Part shown: one piece after another, positions 1 to 4,361 of the stretch
Position numbering within the stretch: the first letter of the stretch is position 1
Layout of the letters: every line of letters starts with the position of its first letter
Assembly: GCA_030043595.1 (NCBI GenBank)
Contig: JASHXJ010000537.1
Span: 1-5,410, forward strand
Direction: 5' to 3'
Source of the DNA: Trebonia sp.
Lineage (GTDB): Bacteria > Actinomycetota > Actinomycetes > Streptosporangiales > Streptosporangiaceae
Length of the DNA stretch: 5,410 bases
Made by a program: the position numbers and the translations under genes
The notes under the pieces: generated by a model
The model's input: the letters and a program-made list of their open reading frames with translations, nothing else
Told to the model about the DNA's origin: nothing
Databases searched by the model: none

Positions 1-7
1 CCTCCTT
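1..7 (-). promoter_or_regulatory. Shine-Dalgarno of a leftward gene lying just outside the window
   Basis: On the minus strand these bases read AAGGAGG, a full match to the 16S anti-Shine-Dalgarno. A start codon would lie a few bases beyond the left edge. This implies a gene transcribed leftward, divergent from tetR and sharing the control region at 8-80. TetR regulators commonly control such a divergent neighbour, so the unseen gene is the likely main target. The coding sequence itself cannot be seen. Confidence 0.55.
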
Positions 8-8
8 A

Positions 9-46
9 ATAGAACGTTGTGCTATAACTATGTAACGACGTTCTAT
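9..46. promoter_or_regulatory. Paired TetR operator candidate: two 17-bp dyads 21 bp apart
   Basis: The outer arms ATAGAACGTTGT (9-20) and ACGACGTTCTAT (35-46) are inverted repeats matching at 11 of 12 positions. The block also resolves into two 17-bp dyads of the form ATAGnAC-N3-GTnCTAT. Site 1 (9-25) matches all 12 specified positions. Site 2 (30-46) matches 10 of 12. Their starts are 21 bp apart, two helical turns, so two dimers would sit on the same face of the DNA. The outer half-sites, ATAGAACG and CGTTCTAT, are exact complements. The block is AT-rich in a GC-rich region and lies between divergent genes. Binding by the adjacent TetR protein is inferred. Confidence 0.55.
17..46 (+). promoter_or_regulatory. 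Candidate tetR promoter inside the operator block
   Basis: A possible -35 TTGTGC (17-22) and -10 TTCTAT (41-46) are separated by 18 bp. Transcription would begin near 53 and leave a leader of about 40 nt before the tetR start. Both boxes lie within the paired dyads, so bound repressor would block RNA polymerase, consistent with autorepression. Neither hexamer is close to consensus. TATAAC at 24-29 is another possible -10. Confidence 0.3.
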
Positions 47-96
47 AAAAGTCAAGCCGGACCGGGCAGCGGGCCGGATGGGAGAAGATGTTCTGC

Positions 97-711
97 ATGA
101 GCGAACCCGGTGCCGCGCCGGCGCGGCGCAGCCGCACGCCCAGCGCGGAGGTCGAGCGCGAGCTGCTGTCGGCCGCCGAGGCCGTGCTGGCGCGGGAGGG
201 GCCGGGCGGGCTGACCGTCCGCGCCGTCGCCGCCGAGGCGGGCATCGCCCCGATGGGCGTCTACAACCGGCTCGGCGGCAAGGACGGCCTGATCGACGCC
301 CTGCTGATCAGGGGGTTCGACCGGCTCCGCGCGGCTGTCGAAAGCGCCGACCAGCCGGACATGCTGGAGCGGTTCCTGGCGTGCGGCATGCGGTACCGGC
401 AGTTCGCGCTCGCCAACCCCCACCTCTACGCGATCATGTTCGAGGACGCGCTGCTGCACGAGCGGGACTCGGCCGAGGTGGAGGCACACGCCGTGGCCGC
501 GTTCGCGGCCCTCCTCCGCATCGTCGAACTCGCCGCCGCGGCCGGGGTCATCGCCGCGCCGGACCCGCTCGAGGCGGCACAGCAGATATGGAGCGCCGTG
601 CACGGCGCGGTATCGCTCGAGCTGAAGGGCCTCGTGCGTACTCCTGACGCCGAAGCGACCTACCGCGCGTTCCTGCAGACGCTCGTCCGCGGCCTCGCGC
701 CGCGATCCTGA
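97..711 (+). CDS. TetR/AcrR-family transcriptional repressor, WHG C-terminal type
   Basis: This is a one-component DNA-binding repressor; the ligand is unknown. Numbering from the upstream ATG at 88, residues 22-70 form the TetR N-terminal helical bundle. Its helix-turn-helix is LTVRAVAAEAGIAPMGVYNR, followed by the GGKDGLIDAL segment usual in the family. The C-terminal ligand and dimer domain contains RYRQFALANPHLYAIMF (103-118) and WSAVHG (168-173), which mark the WHG subgroup (TetR_C_33-like). ATG 97 is preferred because GGGAGAAG (80-87) ends 9 nt before it. ATG 88 directly abuts that motif and would add three residues. At about 204 aa it has normal family length and is intact. It is divergent from an unseen leftward gene across a paired dyad, so control of that gene and of itself is expected. 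It converges with the cupin gene. The family call is secure; the target is inferred. Confidence 0.93.
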   Translation: MSEPGAAPARRSRTPSAEVERELLSAAEAVLAREGPGGLTVRAVAAEAGIAPMGVYNRLGGKDGLIDALLIRGFDRLRAAVESADQPDMLERFLACGMRYRQFALANPHLYAIMFEDALLHERDSAEVEAHAVAAFAALLRIVELAAAAGVIAAPDPLEAAQQIWSAVHGAVSLELKGLVRTPDAEATYRAFLQTLVRGLAPRS

Positions 712-718
712 GCCGCCC

Positions 719-740
719 GCGCGCCGGGGCTAGGGCGCGT
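719..740. terminator. GC hairpin at the tetR/cupin convergent junction
   Basis: CGCGCC (720-725) pairs with GGCGCG (734-739), and a G-U pair (719/740) can extend the stem. The loop is 8 nt. The stem starts 8 nt after the tetR stop codon, and its loop contains the TAG stop of the leftward cupin gene. There is no U-tract on either side, which is common for actinobacterial terminators. Because the stem is symmetrical it could act for both converging transcripts. The stem is short and GC-rich background can produce such matches by chance. Confidence 0.35.
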
Positions 741-1596
741 AGCGCGGCAGGCTGACCGAGTAGAGCTCCGCGCCGGTGATGCTGCCCAGCGGGGGCGAGG
801 GCGCTCCCGCCGGCAGCCACAGGCAGCTGCCCGGCGGGTACGGCTTCTCCCCGCAGACGACGGTGCCGCTGAGCACGTAGCGGATCTGCGGCGCGGCCAG
901 CTTCCTGCCGTCGGTATGCGCGCCGGGGGAGATGCGGATCAGCGTGATGGCGGTCTGGTGCTCGGTGAAGCAGCCCAGCGGCCTGACGTCGATGCCGGGG
1001 TGGCGCGGGTCGGCCACCCACTCGTAGGACTGCGACCGCATGACCACCACGTCCCCGTAGCGCGGCTGCGCGTAGACCAGCTTGCATCCCGTGTGCGCTT
1101 CCCACAGCGCCTCGTAGCCGTCCTGGTCGGCCGGCCGCCCGTCCAGACCGCGGCCCTGGTACCGGCCGCCTTCGAACGTTCCGCCTTCGGCGCGGAGCTT
1201 GTCGCGCGCTGCCGCGAGCTCGCCCGGGGTCGGGTAGTACAGCCCGCCCGCACCGGTGAACTGGAGCACGAGCACGGTCGCGGCGCCGGCCTGCCGCTGC
1301 GGCCCGTACGGCACCGCTTCGGGGAAGTAACCGCAGTCACCTGGCTCCAGGTCGGTCTCCCCGATGTTCAGCCTGCCATCGAGGACGAAGCGGAGCTGGT
1401 CCCAGCAGTGCCTGTGCCGCGGCGAGAAGAACCCGTCGGCGACCGTGTCCCGTGAGAAGCTGAGGTTGAGGCCGGGCACGCCGGTGCTGATCGGGAACCT
1501 TCGCTGCTCGACGGTACCGACCCGGTGGCTATCGCGGCCGCCGAGAAGGCCCGTCTCCGCGTCTTCCGGCCGCCACGCCTGCACTGCGACGTTCAT
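730..1596 (-). CDS. Two-cupin-domain protein of unknown function
   Basis: This 288-aa cytosolic protein shows two cupin-like beta-barrel segments. The first (about residues 45-115) contains SPRHRHCWDQLRFVLDGRLNI, where His61, His63 and Gln67 fit the metal-binding cupin motif 1 with Gln in place of the usual Glu. It then has GDCGYFPEAVPYGP as motif 2, lacking the usual histidine. The second (about 205-285) has SPGAHTDG, then QIRYVLSGTV and YPPGSCLWLPAGA. Only His227 of its possible ligands is evident, so this half may be structural. A linker of about 90 residues separates them. Bicupins include dioxygenases, isomerases and sugar- or ligand-binding proteins, and the sequence does not say which. 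ATG 1596 is preceded by a modest GTGAGG. The gene stands alone, convergent with tetR and divergent from the J-domain gene. The reading frame is intact. Confidence 0.85.
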   Translation of the reverse strand: MNVAVQAWRPEDAETGLLGGRDSHRVGTVEQRRFPISTGVPGLNLSFSRDTVADGFFSPRHRHCWDQLRFVLDGRLNIGETDLEPGDCGYFPEAVPYGPQRQAGAATVLVLQFTGAGGLYYPTPGELAAARDKLRAEGGTFEGGRYQGRGLDGRPADQDGYEALWEAHTGCKLVYAQPRYGDVVVMRSQSYEWVADPRHPGIDVRPLGCFTEHQTAITLIRISPGAHTDGRKLAAPQIRYVLSGTVVCGEKPYPPGSCLWLPAGAPSPPLGSITGAELYSVSLPRYAP

Positions 1597-1824
1597 GAGG
1601 CCTCACCCCGGAGCGTAACTCCGCCGGTGCCGGCCCGGAACCCCTCACCTGGGCCCGTGCCGCCGCTCTCTCAGGTCACAGGAGCCACTGGCGCCGGCGG
1701 CCAGGCAAATCATCATCCCGAACGGTCACGGCCGTCTCGTTAGTCGATTGCGGTTCGTATTTCGGGTGGTGGACCATGAAGGGGGCGTCCCGCGGACGGG
1801 ACCCGCTTCTGCTCTGGAGGTGCT
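1597..1824. promoter_or_regulatory. Divergent spacer between cupin and J-domain genes
   Basis: This non-coding stretch must supply the 5' signals for both flanking genes. On the minus strand TACGCT (1617-1612) fits the actinobacterial TAnnnT -10 pattern and would start RNA about 8-9 nt before the cupin ATG, but no -35 is evident. For the rightward gene no -10/-35 pair stands out. A minor stem, CTGGC (1688-1692) with GCCAG (1700-1704), is probably GC background. ATGs at 1776 and elsewhere open only in frames that disagree with the J-domain reading frame. Confidence 0.35.
1816..1820 (+). promoter_or_regulatory. Shine-Dalgarno that sets the GTG start of the J-domain gene
   Basis: GGAGG lies 4 nt before GTG 1825. 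The reading frame begun there gives the conserved J-domain opening TWYDVLGV seven residues later, the usual distance from a J-domain N-terminus. No other start in this frame has comparable support. Confidence 0.6.
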
Positions 1825-2439
1825 GTGGAGCCCGGCGTCACCTGGTACGACGTTCTCGGCGTCCTGCCTGGTGCCAGCGCCGGGGAGATCGCGCGCGCCC
1901 GCGACGACAAGGCCAGGCTGCTGGCGCCCCAGTTCCTCGCGGGCGCGCCCTCGCCGGTTGTCGCGGCGGCACGGCGGGCCGCGGAGATCCTCGACGGAGC
2001 GTGGCGAGTGCTGGGCGACCCCCCGCGGCGGGCGGGATACGACGCCCAGGCCGGCATCCGGCGCAGCGGCGGGGGACTGGAGCGGCAGCAGAACACCCCC
2101 TCCGAGCCCGGCTGGGGACCGTCGGATTTCGGTTATCTCCCGACCGATGGGGGAGTGCTGCTGGGCGGCCTGCTGATGCTTGCCGACGCGATGGGGCCGC
2201 ATCCGCGCGAGCCCAGGCGGATCGCCGTGCCGGACCTGCGCGGGCTGTTCTACAGCGTGTGCCCGGCGGTTGTCGCCAGGGTAGGACTTCGCGTCACCTC
2301 GGTCAGGCTTACCGAGCACCCGATGCCGGTCGACGGCCTGGTCGTCAGCCAGTCGCCCGATCCGGCGACGAGGGTGCGCCGGGCGAGCGAGCTCACGGTG
2401 CGGGTCTGGCATCCACCCCAGACCGGGCTTGACCATTGA
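1825..2439 (+). CDS. Degenerate J-domain protein with C-terminal PASTA-like domain
   Basis: This 204-aa soluble protein uses a GTG start. Residues 7-75 follow the J-domain scheme: TWYDVLGVLPGASAGEI, then a helical stretch, then AAEILDGAWRVLGDPPRRAGYD. The HPD tripeptide that activates Hsp70 is absent, replaced by Ala-Pro-Gln near 34-36, so stimulation of DnaK ATPase is not expected. Residues 76-130 form a Gly/Pro-rich linker with a short hydrophobic patch (GGVLLGGLLMLADAM). Residues 133-195 resemble a PASTA domain: IAVPDLRGL, a helix, a strand GLRVTSV, GLVVSQSPDPATRV and a final strand ELTVRV. PASTA domains usually occur outside the cell on Ser/Thr kinases or penicillin-binding proteins, but no signal peptide or anchor is clear here. 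The stop overlaps the MFS start (TTGA), so the two are very likely co-translated. Role unknown; an adaptor or regulator of the transporter is a guess. Confidence 0.85.
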   Translation: MEPGVTWYDVLGVLPGASAGEIARARDDKARLLAPQFLAGAPSPVVAAARRAAEILDGAWRVLGDPPRRAGYDAQAGIRRSGGGLERQQNTPSEPGWGPSDFGYLPTDGGVLLGGLLMLADAMGPHPREPRRIAVPDLRGLFYSVCPAVVARVGLRVTSVRLTEHPMPVDGLVVSQSPDPATRVRRASELTVRVWHPPQTGLDH

Positions 2440-3695
2440 GCCGGATTGCCGACCTGGTCGCGCCATCCCGGCTCGGCCGCAGCTTCCGCTGGCTGCTTGC
2501 CTCATCGTGGGTGACCAACCTCGGCGACGGGATCACGCTTGCCGCCGGGCCGCTGCTCGTGACATCGCAGACGCACAATCCGCTGGCCGTGGCGATGGCG
2601 GCGCTTTTGCAGCGGCTGCCCTGGCTGATGTTCGGCCTGTACGCCGGCGTGGTGGCCGACCGGGTCAGCAGGCGGGCTATCGTCATCGCCACCGGCCTGG
2701 CCAGAACGGTGATCCTGCTCCTGCTGATCACGCTGATCCTGACGCACCGCATCGACACTGCCCTGATCCTGGTCGCGCTGTTCCTGTTCGGAGTGAACGA
2801 GACATTCGGCGACACCACGACGGCCACGTTGCTGCCGATGCTGGTCGACAAGCGCGACCTGGGCATCGCGAACTCACGCGCGTTCACCGGCGTGATCGTG
2901 TGGAATCAGCTGGCCGGGCCGCCCATCGGCGCGGCGCTCTTCGCGGCGGGCATGGCGCTGCCCTTCATGACCGAGACCGTGTGCGTGCTCGCCGGCGTGG
3001 TACTCATCACGCGGGTGCGCCTGCCACGACACGTCGACCGCGCGCGGAGCGCCGCGACCGTCCGCGAGGACATCCGCGAGGGGTGGCGCTGGCTGTGGGC
3101 GCACCCCGCGGTCCGCACGCTCGCGATCACCATCTTCACCTTCAACATCACGTTCGGCGCCGCGTGGTCGGTACTCGTCCTTTACGCGCGGGAGCGGCTG
3201 GGCATGAGCGAGCTCGGATTCGGGCTGATCACCACGGCCATGGCCGCGGGCGGCCTGCTCGGCACCGCCTGCTACGGGTGGCTGGAGCGGCGCGTCCCCC
3301 TGGGCGTCATCATGCGGGGCGGGCTGATCATCGAGACGCTCACTCATCTCGCGCTCGCGCTGACCCGCTGGGCCTGGTTCGCGCTGATCGTTTTCACCGT
3401 CTTCGGTGCGCACGCTTTCATCTGGGGAACGACCTCCACCAGCGTGCGGCAGCGGGCCGTACCTGCCGAGTTCCAGGGCCGGGTCAGCAGCGTCTACCTC
3501 ACTGGCGTGGTCGGCGGCATCGTCATCGGCTCCGCGCTCGGCGGCCTGGTCGCATCGGCGTGGGGGATCACCGCCCCCTTCTGGTTCGGCTTCGCCGGCT
3601 CGGCGGTCATGCTGGCGCTCATCTGGCGCTCGCTGTTGCAGATCGCGCACGACGACGAGCATCTGCGCGCCGAGGTGCCCGCCGCGCGGACGTGA
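2436..3695 (+). CDS. Major facilitator superfamily exporter, 12 TM
   Basis: This 419-aa inner-membrane protein shows about twelve hydrophobic segments, roughly six before and six after a basic cytoplasmic loop at 194-225. MFS motif A is visible in the TM2-TM3 loop as GVVADRVSRR (71-80). The overall form, with NLGDGITLAAGPLL in TM1 and QGRVSSVYLTGVVGGIVIGSALGG near 347-370, resembles the EntS/MFS_3 group of siderophore and drug proton antiporters. The substrate cannot be read from sequence. The TTG start at 2436 overlaps the stop of the J-PASTA gene by 4 nt and has no clear Shine-Dalgarno, which suggests translational coupling. The first residues SRIADLVAPSRLGRSFRWL place a basic amphipathic N-terminus before TM1, as in homologues of this kind. 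It is intact and ends 60 nt before merR, which has its own promoter. Confidence 0.9.
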   Translation: MSRIADLVAPSRLGRSFRWLLASSWVTNLGDGITLAAGPLLVTSQTHNPLAVAMAALLQRLPWLMFGLYAGVVADRVSRRAIVIATGLARTVILLLLITLILTHRIDTALILVALFLFGVNETFGDTTTATLLPMLVDKRDLGIANSRAFTGVIVWNQLAGPPIGAALFAAGMALPFMTETVCVLAGVVLITRVRLPRHVDRARSAATVREDIREGWRWLWAHPAVRTLAITIFTFNITFGAAWSVLVLYARERLGMSELGFGLITTAMAAGGLLGTACYGWLERRVPLGVIMRGGLIIETLTHLALALTRWAWFALIVFTVFGAHAFIWGTTSTSVRQRAVPAEFQGRVSSVYLTGVVGGIVIGSALGGLVASAWGITAPFWFGFAGSAVMLALIWRSLLQIAHDDEHLRAEVPAART

Positions 3696-3717
3696 CCAGG
3701 CTCGCACGATTTCGCCC

Positions 3718-3749
3718 TTGAACCTGGAGTACGGTCCGGGGCTTACCGT
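3718..3749 (+). promoter_or_regulatory. MerR-type promoter of merR with overlapping operator
   Basis: A -35 TTGAAC (3718-3723) and a -10 TACCGT (3744-3749) are separated by 20 bp. Such an overlong spacer is the hallmark of promoters that MerR proteins activate by distorting DNA. Within it lies the dyad CCTGGA (3723-3728) - N6 - TCCGGG (3735-3740), matching at five of six pairs and centred between the boxes, where MerR dimers bind. The -10 ends 6 nt before ATG 3756, so transcription should start at or beside the initiating A, giving a leaderless message. Self-activation by the encoded regulator in response to metal is inferred. Confidence 0.68.
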
Positions 3750-3755
3750 CGAGAC

Positions 3756-4247
3756 ATGACGACCGATCAGGCACCCGGGCGGGCGCCGGCCGGGCAGCTG
3801 ACCGCAGGACAGCTGACTGTCGGGCAGCTCGCCTCGCTCGCGGGGGTCCGAACCGACACGATCCGCTACTACGAACGGGCCGGCCTGCTGCCGCGACCGC
3901 GCCGTACCGGCGGCGACCACCGCCGCTACGGCCCCGCCGACCTCGACCGGCTGCTGTTCATCCGCGGCGCCCAGCGACTCGGGCTGCGCCTGGCCGAGAT
4001 CCGCGGCCTGCTCACGGTCCGCGACAGCGGCGACTGCCCGTGCGGCCCGGCGGAAGTGCTGCTGCGCAGGCACGTCAGCGAGATCGACGCGGAGATAGCG
4101 CGGCTGTCGGCGCTGCGTGCCGAACTGGCCGGCATGCTCACCGCCATGCCCGGCCCCGACTGCCCCGATCCCGCGCCGGGAACCTGGTGCGCGCCAGAGC
4201 TCCTCTGCCCGGAAGGAGGTGACCACGATGTGCTCGTGCTGCGATGA
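3756..4247 (+). CDS. MerR-family heavy-metal-type transcriptional regulator
   Basis: This is a dimeric, DNA-distorting activator/repressor of 163 aa. Residues 21-70 form the winged helix-turn-helix: TVGQLASLAGVRTDTIRYYERAGLLPRPRR, then HRRYGPADLDRLLFI. A dimerisation helix spans about 99-130. Cysteines sit where metal-sensing members carry ligands. Cys94 and Cys96 (GDCPCG) lie near the position of MerR Cys82 and ZntR Cys79. Cys136 is in the C-terminal metal loop (DCPDPAPGTWC), followed by Cys145 and Cys151. The place of CueR Cys112 appears to be Met131 or its neighbour, so a strict CueR-type two-Cys copper(I) site is not evident. Zn, Cd, Pb, Hg or other soft metals are possible. The start is supported by the promoter geometry and no Shine-Dalgarno is needed. 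The N-terminus has an extra 20 residues with a GQLTx duplication. The 3' end overlaps the cysteine-rich micro-ORF by 20 nt. Confidence 0.9.
   Translation: MTTDQAPGRAPAGQLTAGQLTVGQLASLAGVRTDTIRYYERAGLLPRPRRTGGDHRRYGPADLDRLLFIRGAQRLGLRLAEIRGLLTVRDSGDCPCGPAEVLLRRHVSEIDAEIARLSALRAELAGMLTAMPGPDCPDPAPGTWCAPELLCPEGGDHDVLVLR
3792..3836 (+). repeat. Three 15-nt tandem units in merR encoding GQL[T/A]x
   Basis: Units at 3792-3806, 3807-3821 and 3822-3836 each encode Gly-Gln-Leu plus two residues (GQLTA, GQLTV, GQLAS). The third belongs to the conserved start of the MerR helix-turn-helix. The first two look like in-frame duplications of it that lengthened the N-terminus. The copies share a CAGCT core with scattered third-position changes, so the event is not very recent. 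Confidence 0.7.
4213..4222 (+). promoter_or_regulatory. Perfect 10-nt Shine-Dalgarno of the cysteine-rich micro-ORF
   Basis: AAGGAGGTGA is a ten-base uninterrupted complement to the conserved 3' end of 16S rRNA. Its AAGGAGGT core ends 7 nt before ATG 4228, ideal spacing. It lies within the last codons of merR, where no other downstream start explains it. It is by far the strongest ribosome-binding site inside the window, and implies high translation of the short ORF. Confidence 0.85.
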
Positions 4248-4290
4248 CCCGACCTGCGGCTGCTGCTGCGAGGACTCCGGCTGCTGTTAA
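4228..4290 (+). CDS. 20-aa cysteine-rich, metallothionein-like micropeptide
   Basis: The ORF reads MCSCCDDPTCGCCCEDSGCC and ends in TAA. Nine of twenty residues are cysteine, arranged CxCC (2-5), CxCCC (10-14) and CC (19-20). Four are acidic (Asp6, Asp7, Glu15, Asp16), and there is no Lys, Arg, His or aromatic residue. Such clusters are typical of soft-metal thiolate ligands, so a cytosolic metal-buffering or metal-delivery role is inferred. It is too short for routine gene callers. Support comes from the perfect Shine-Dalgarno with 7-nt spacing and from position: it overlaps the end of a metal-type merR by 20 nt in another frame, so it sits on the merR transcript and would be induced with it. 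It is far shorter than known bacterial metallothioneins such as SmtA or MymT (about 50 aa). The main alternative is a poly-cysteine leader ORF acting as a cysteine-responsive attenuator, as described for mycobacteria. I do not know an established family name. Confidence 0.78.
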   Translation: MCSCCDDPTCGCCCEDSGCC

Positions 4291-4299
4291 GCCACCCCG

Positions 4300-4332
4300 C
4301 CGGTCCCGCCCAAGGCGCCAGGGCGGGATCGG
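4300..4332 (+). terminator. GC-rich hairpin after the merR/micropeptide unit
   Basis: CCGGTCCCGCCC (4300-4311) pairs with GGGCGGGATCGG (4321-4332) in a 12-bp stem with one G-U pair and a 9-nt loop. The inner eight pairs are perfect. It begins 9 nt after the micropeptide stop. No U-tract follows, which fits actinobacterial terminators that lack one. It would end the merR/micropeptide transcript just before the amidohydrolase promoter. Its last three bases can instead form a second small hairpin, CGGG-CCTG-CCCG (4330-4341). Confidence 0.6.
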
Positions 4333-4347
4333 GCCTGCCCGAGGAAA

Positions 4348-4353
4348 TATGAT
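4348..4353 (+). promoter_or_regulatory. TATGAT -10 box of the amidohydrolase gene
   Basis: TATGAT differs from the TATAAT consensus at one position, and only 8 nt separate it from ATG 4362. RNA would start at about 4360-4362, giving a leaderless or nearly leaderless mRNA. This is consistent with the absence of a Shine-Dalgarno at suitable distance. No -35 resembling TTGACA is present; with a 17-bp spacer the -35 position (4325-4330, GGGATC) lies inside the terminator hairpin stem. Confidence 0.5.
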
Positions 4354-4361
4354 CCTGTGCC

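Noticed and set aside
916..1455. Plus-strand open frame opposite the cupin gene
   Set aside because: The minus strand gives two cupin motifs, and this frame has no recognisable domain and no ribosome site.
1688..1704. CTGGC/GCCAG stem as an operator or terminator upstream of the J-domain gene
   Set aside because: Five pairs in GC-rich DNA are expected by chance, and no neighbouring promoter element supports it.
1776..2432. ATG-initiated frame overlapping the J-PASTA gene
   Set aside because: The frame yields an Arg/Gly-rich translation. The GTG 1825 frame gives J-domain and PASTA patterns and has a GGAGG.
2429..3721. Plus-strand open frame of 430 codons in a second frame over the MFS gene
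   Set aside because: The translation is Arg/His/Ala-rich without membrane segments, whereas the 2436 frame gives a coherent 12-TM MFS protein.
3696..3727. CCAGG (3696-3700) and CCTGG (3723-3727) as a terminator for the MFS gene
   Set aside because: Only five pairs with a 22-nt loop; CCTGG is better explained as the left half of the MerR operator.
2874..4226. Minus-strand open frame of 450 codons opposite the MFS and merR genes
   Set aside because: It spans two recognisable plus-strand genes and their promoter. Its translation is rich in Arg, Gly, His and Asp with no domain pattern. It is a mirror of GC-rich third codon positions.
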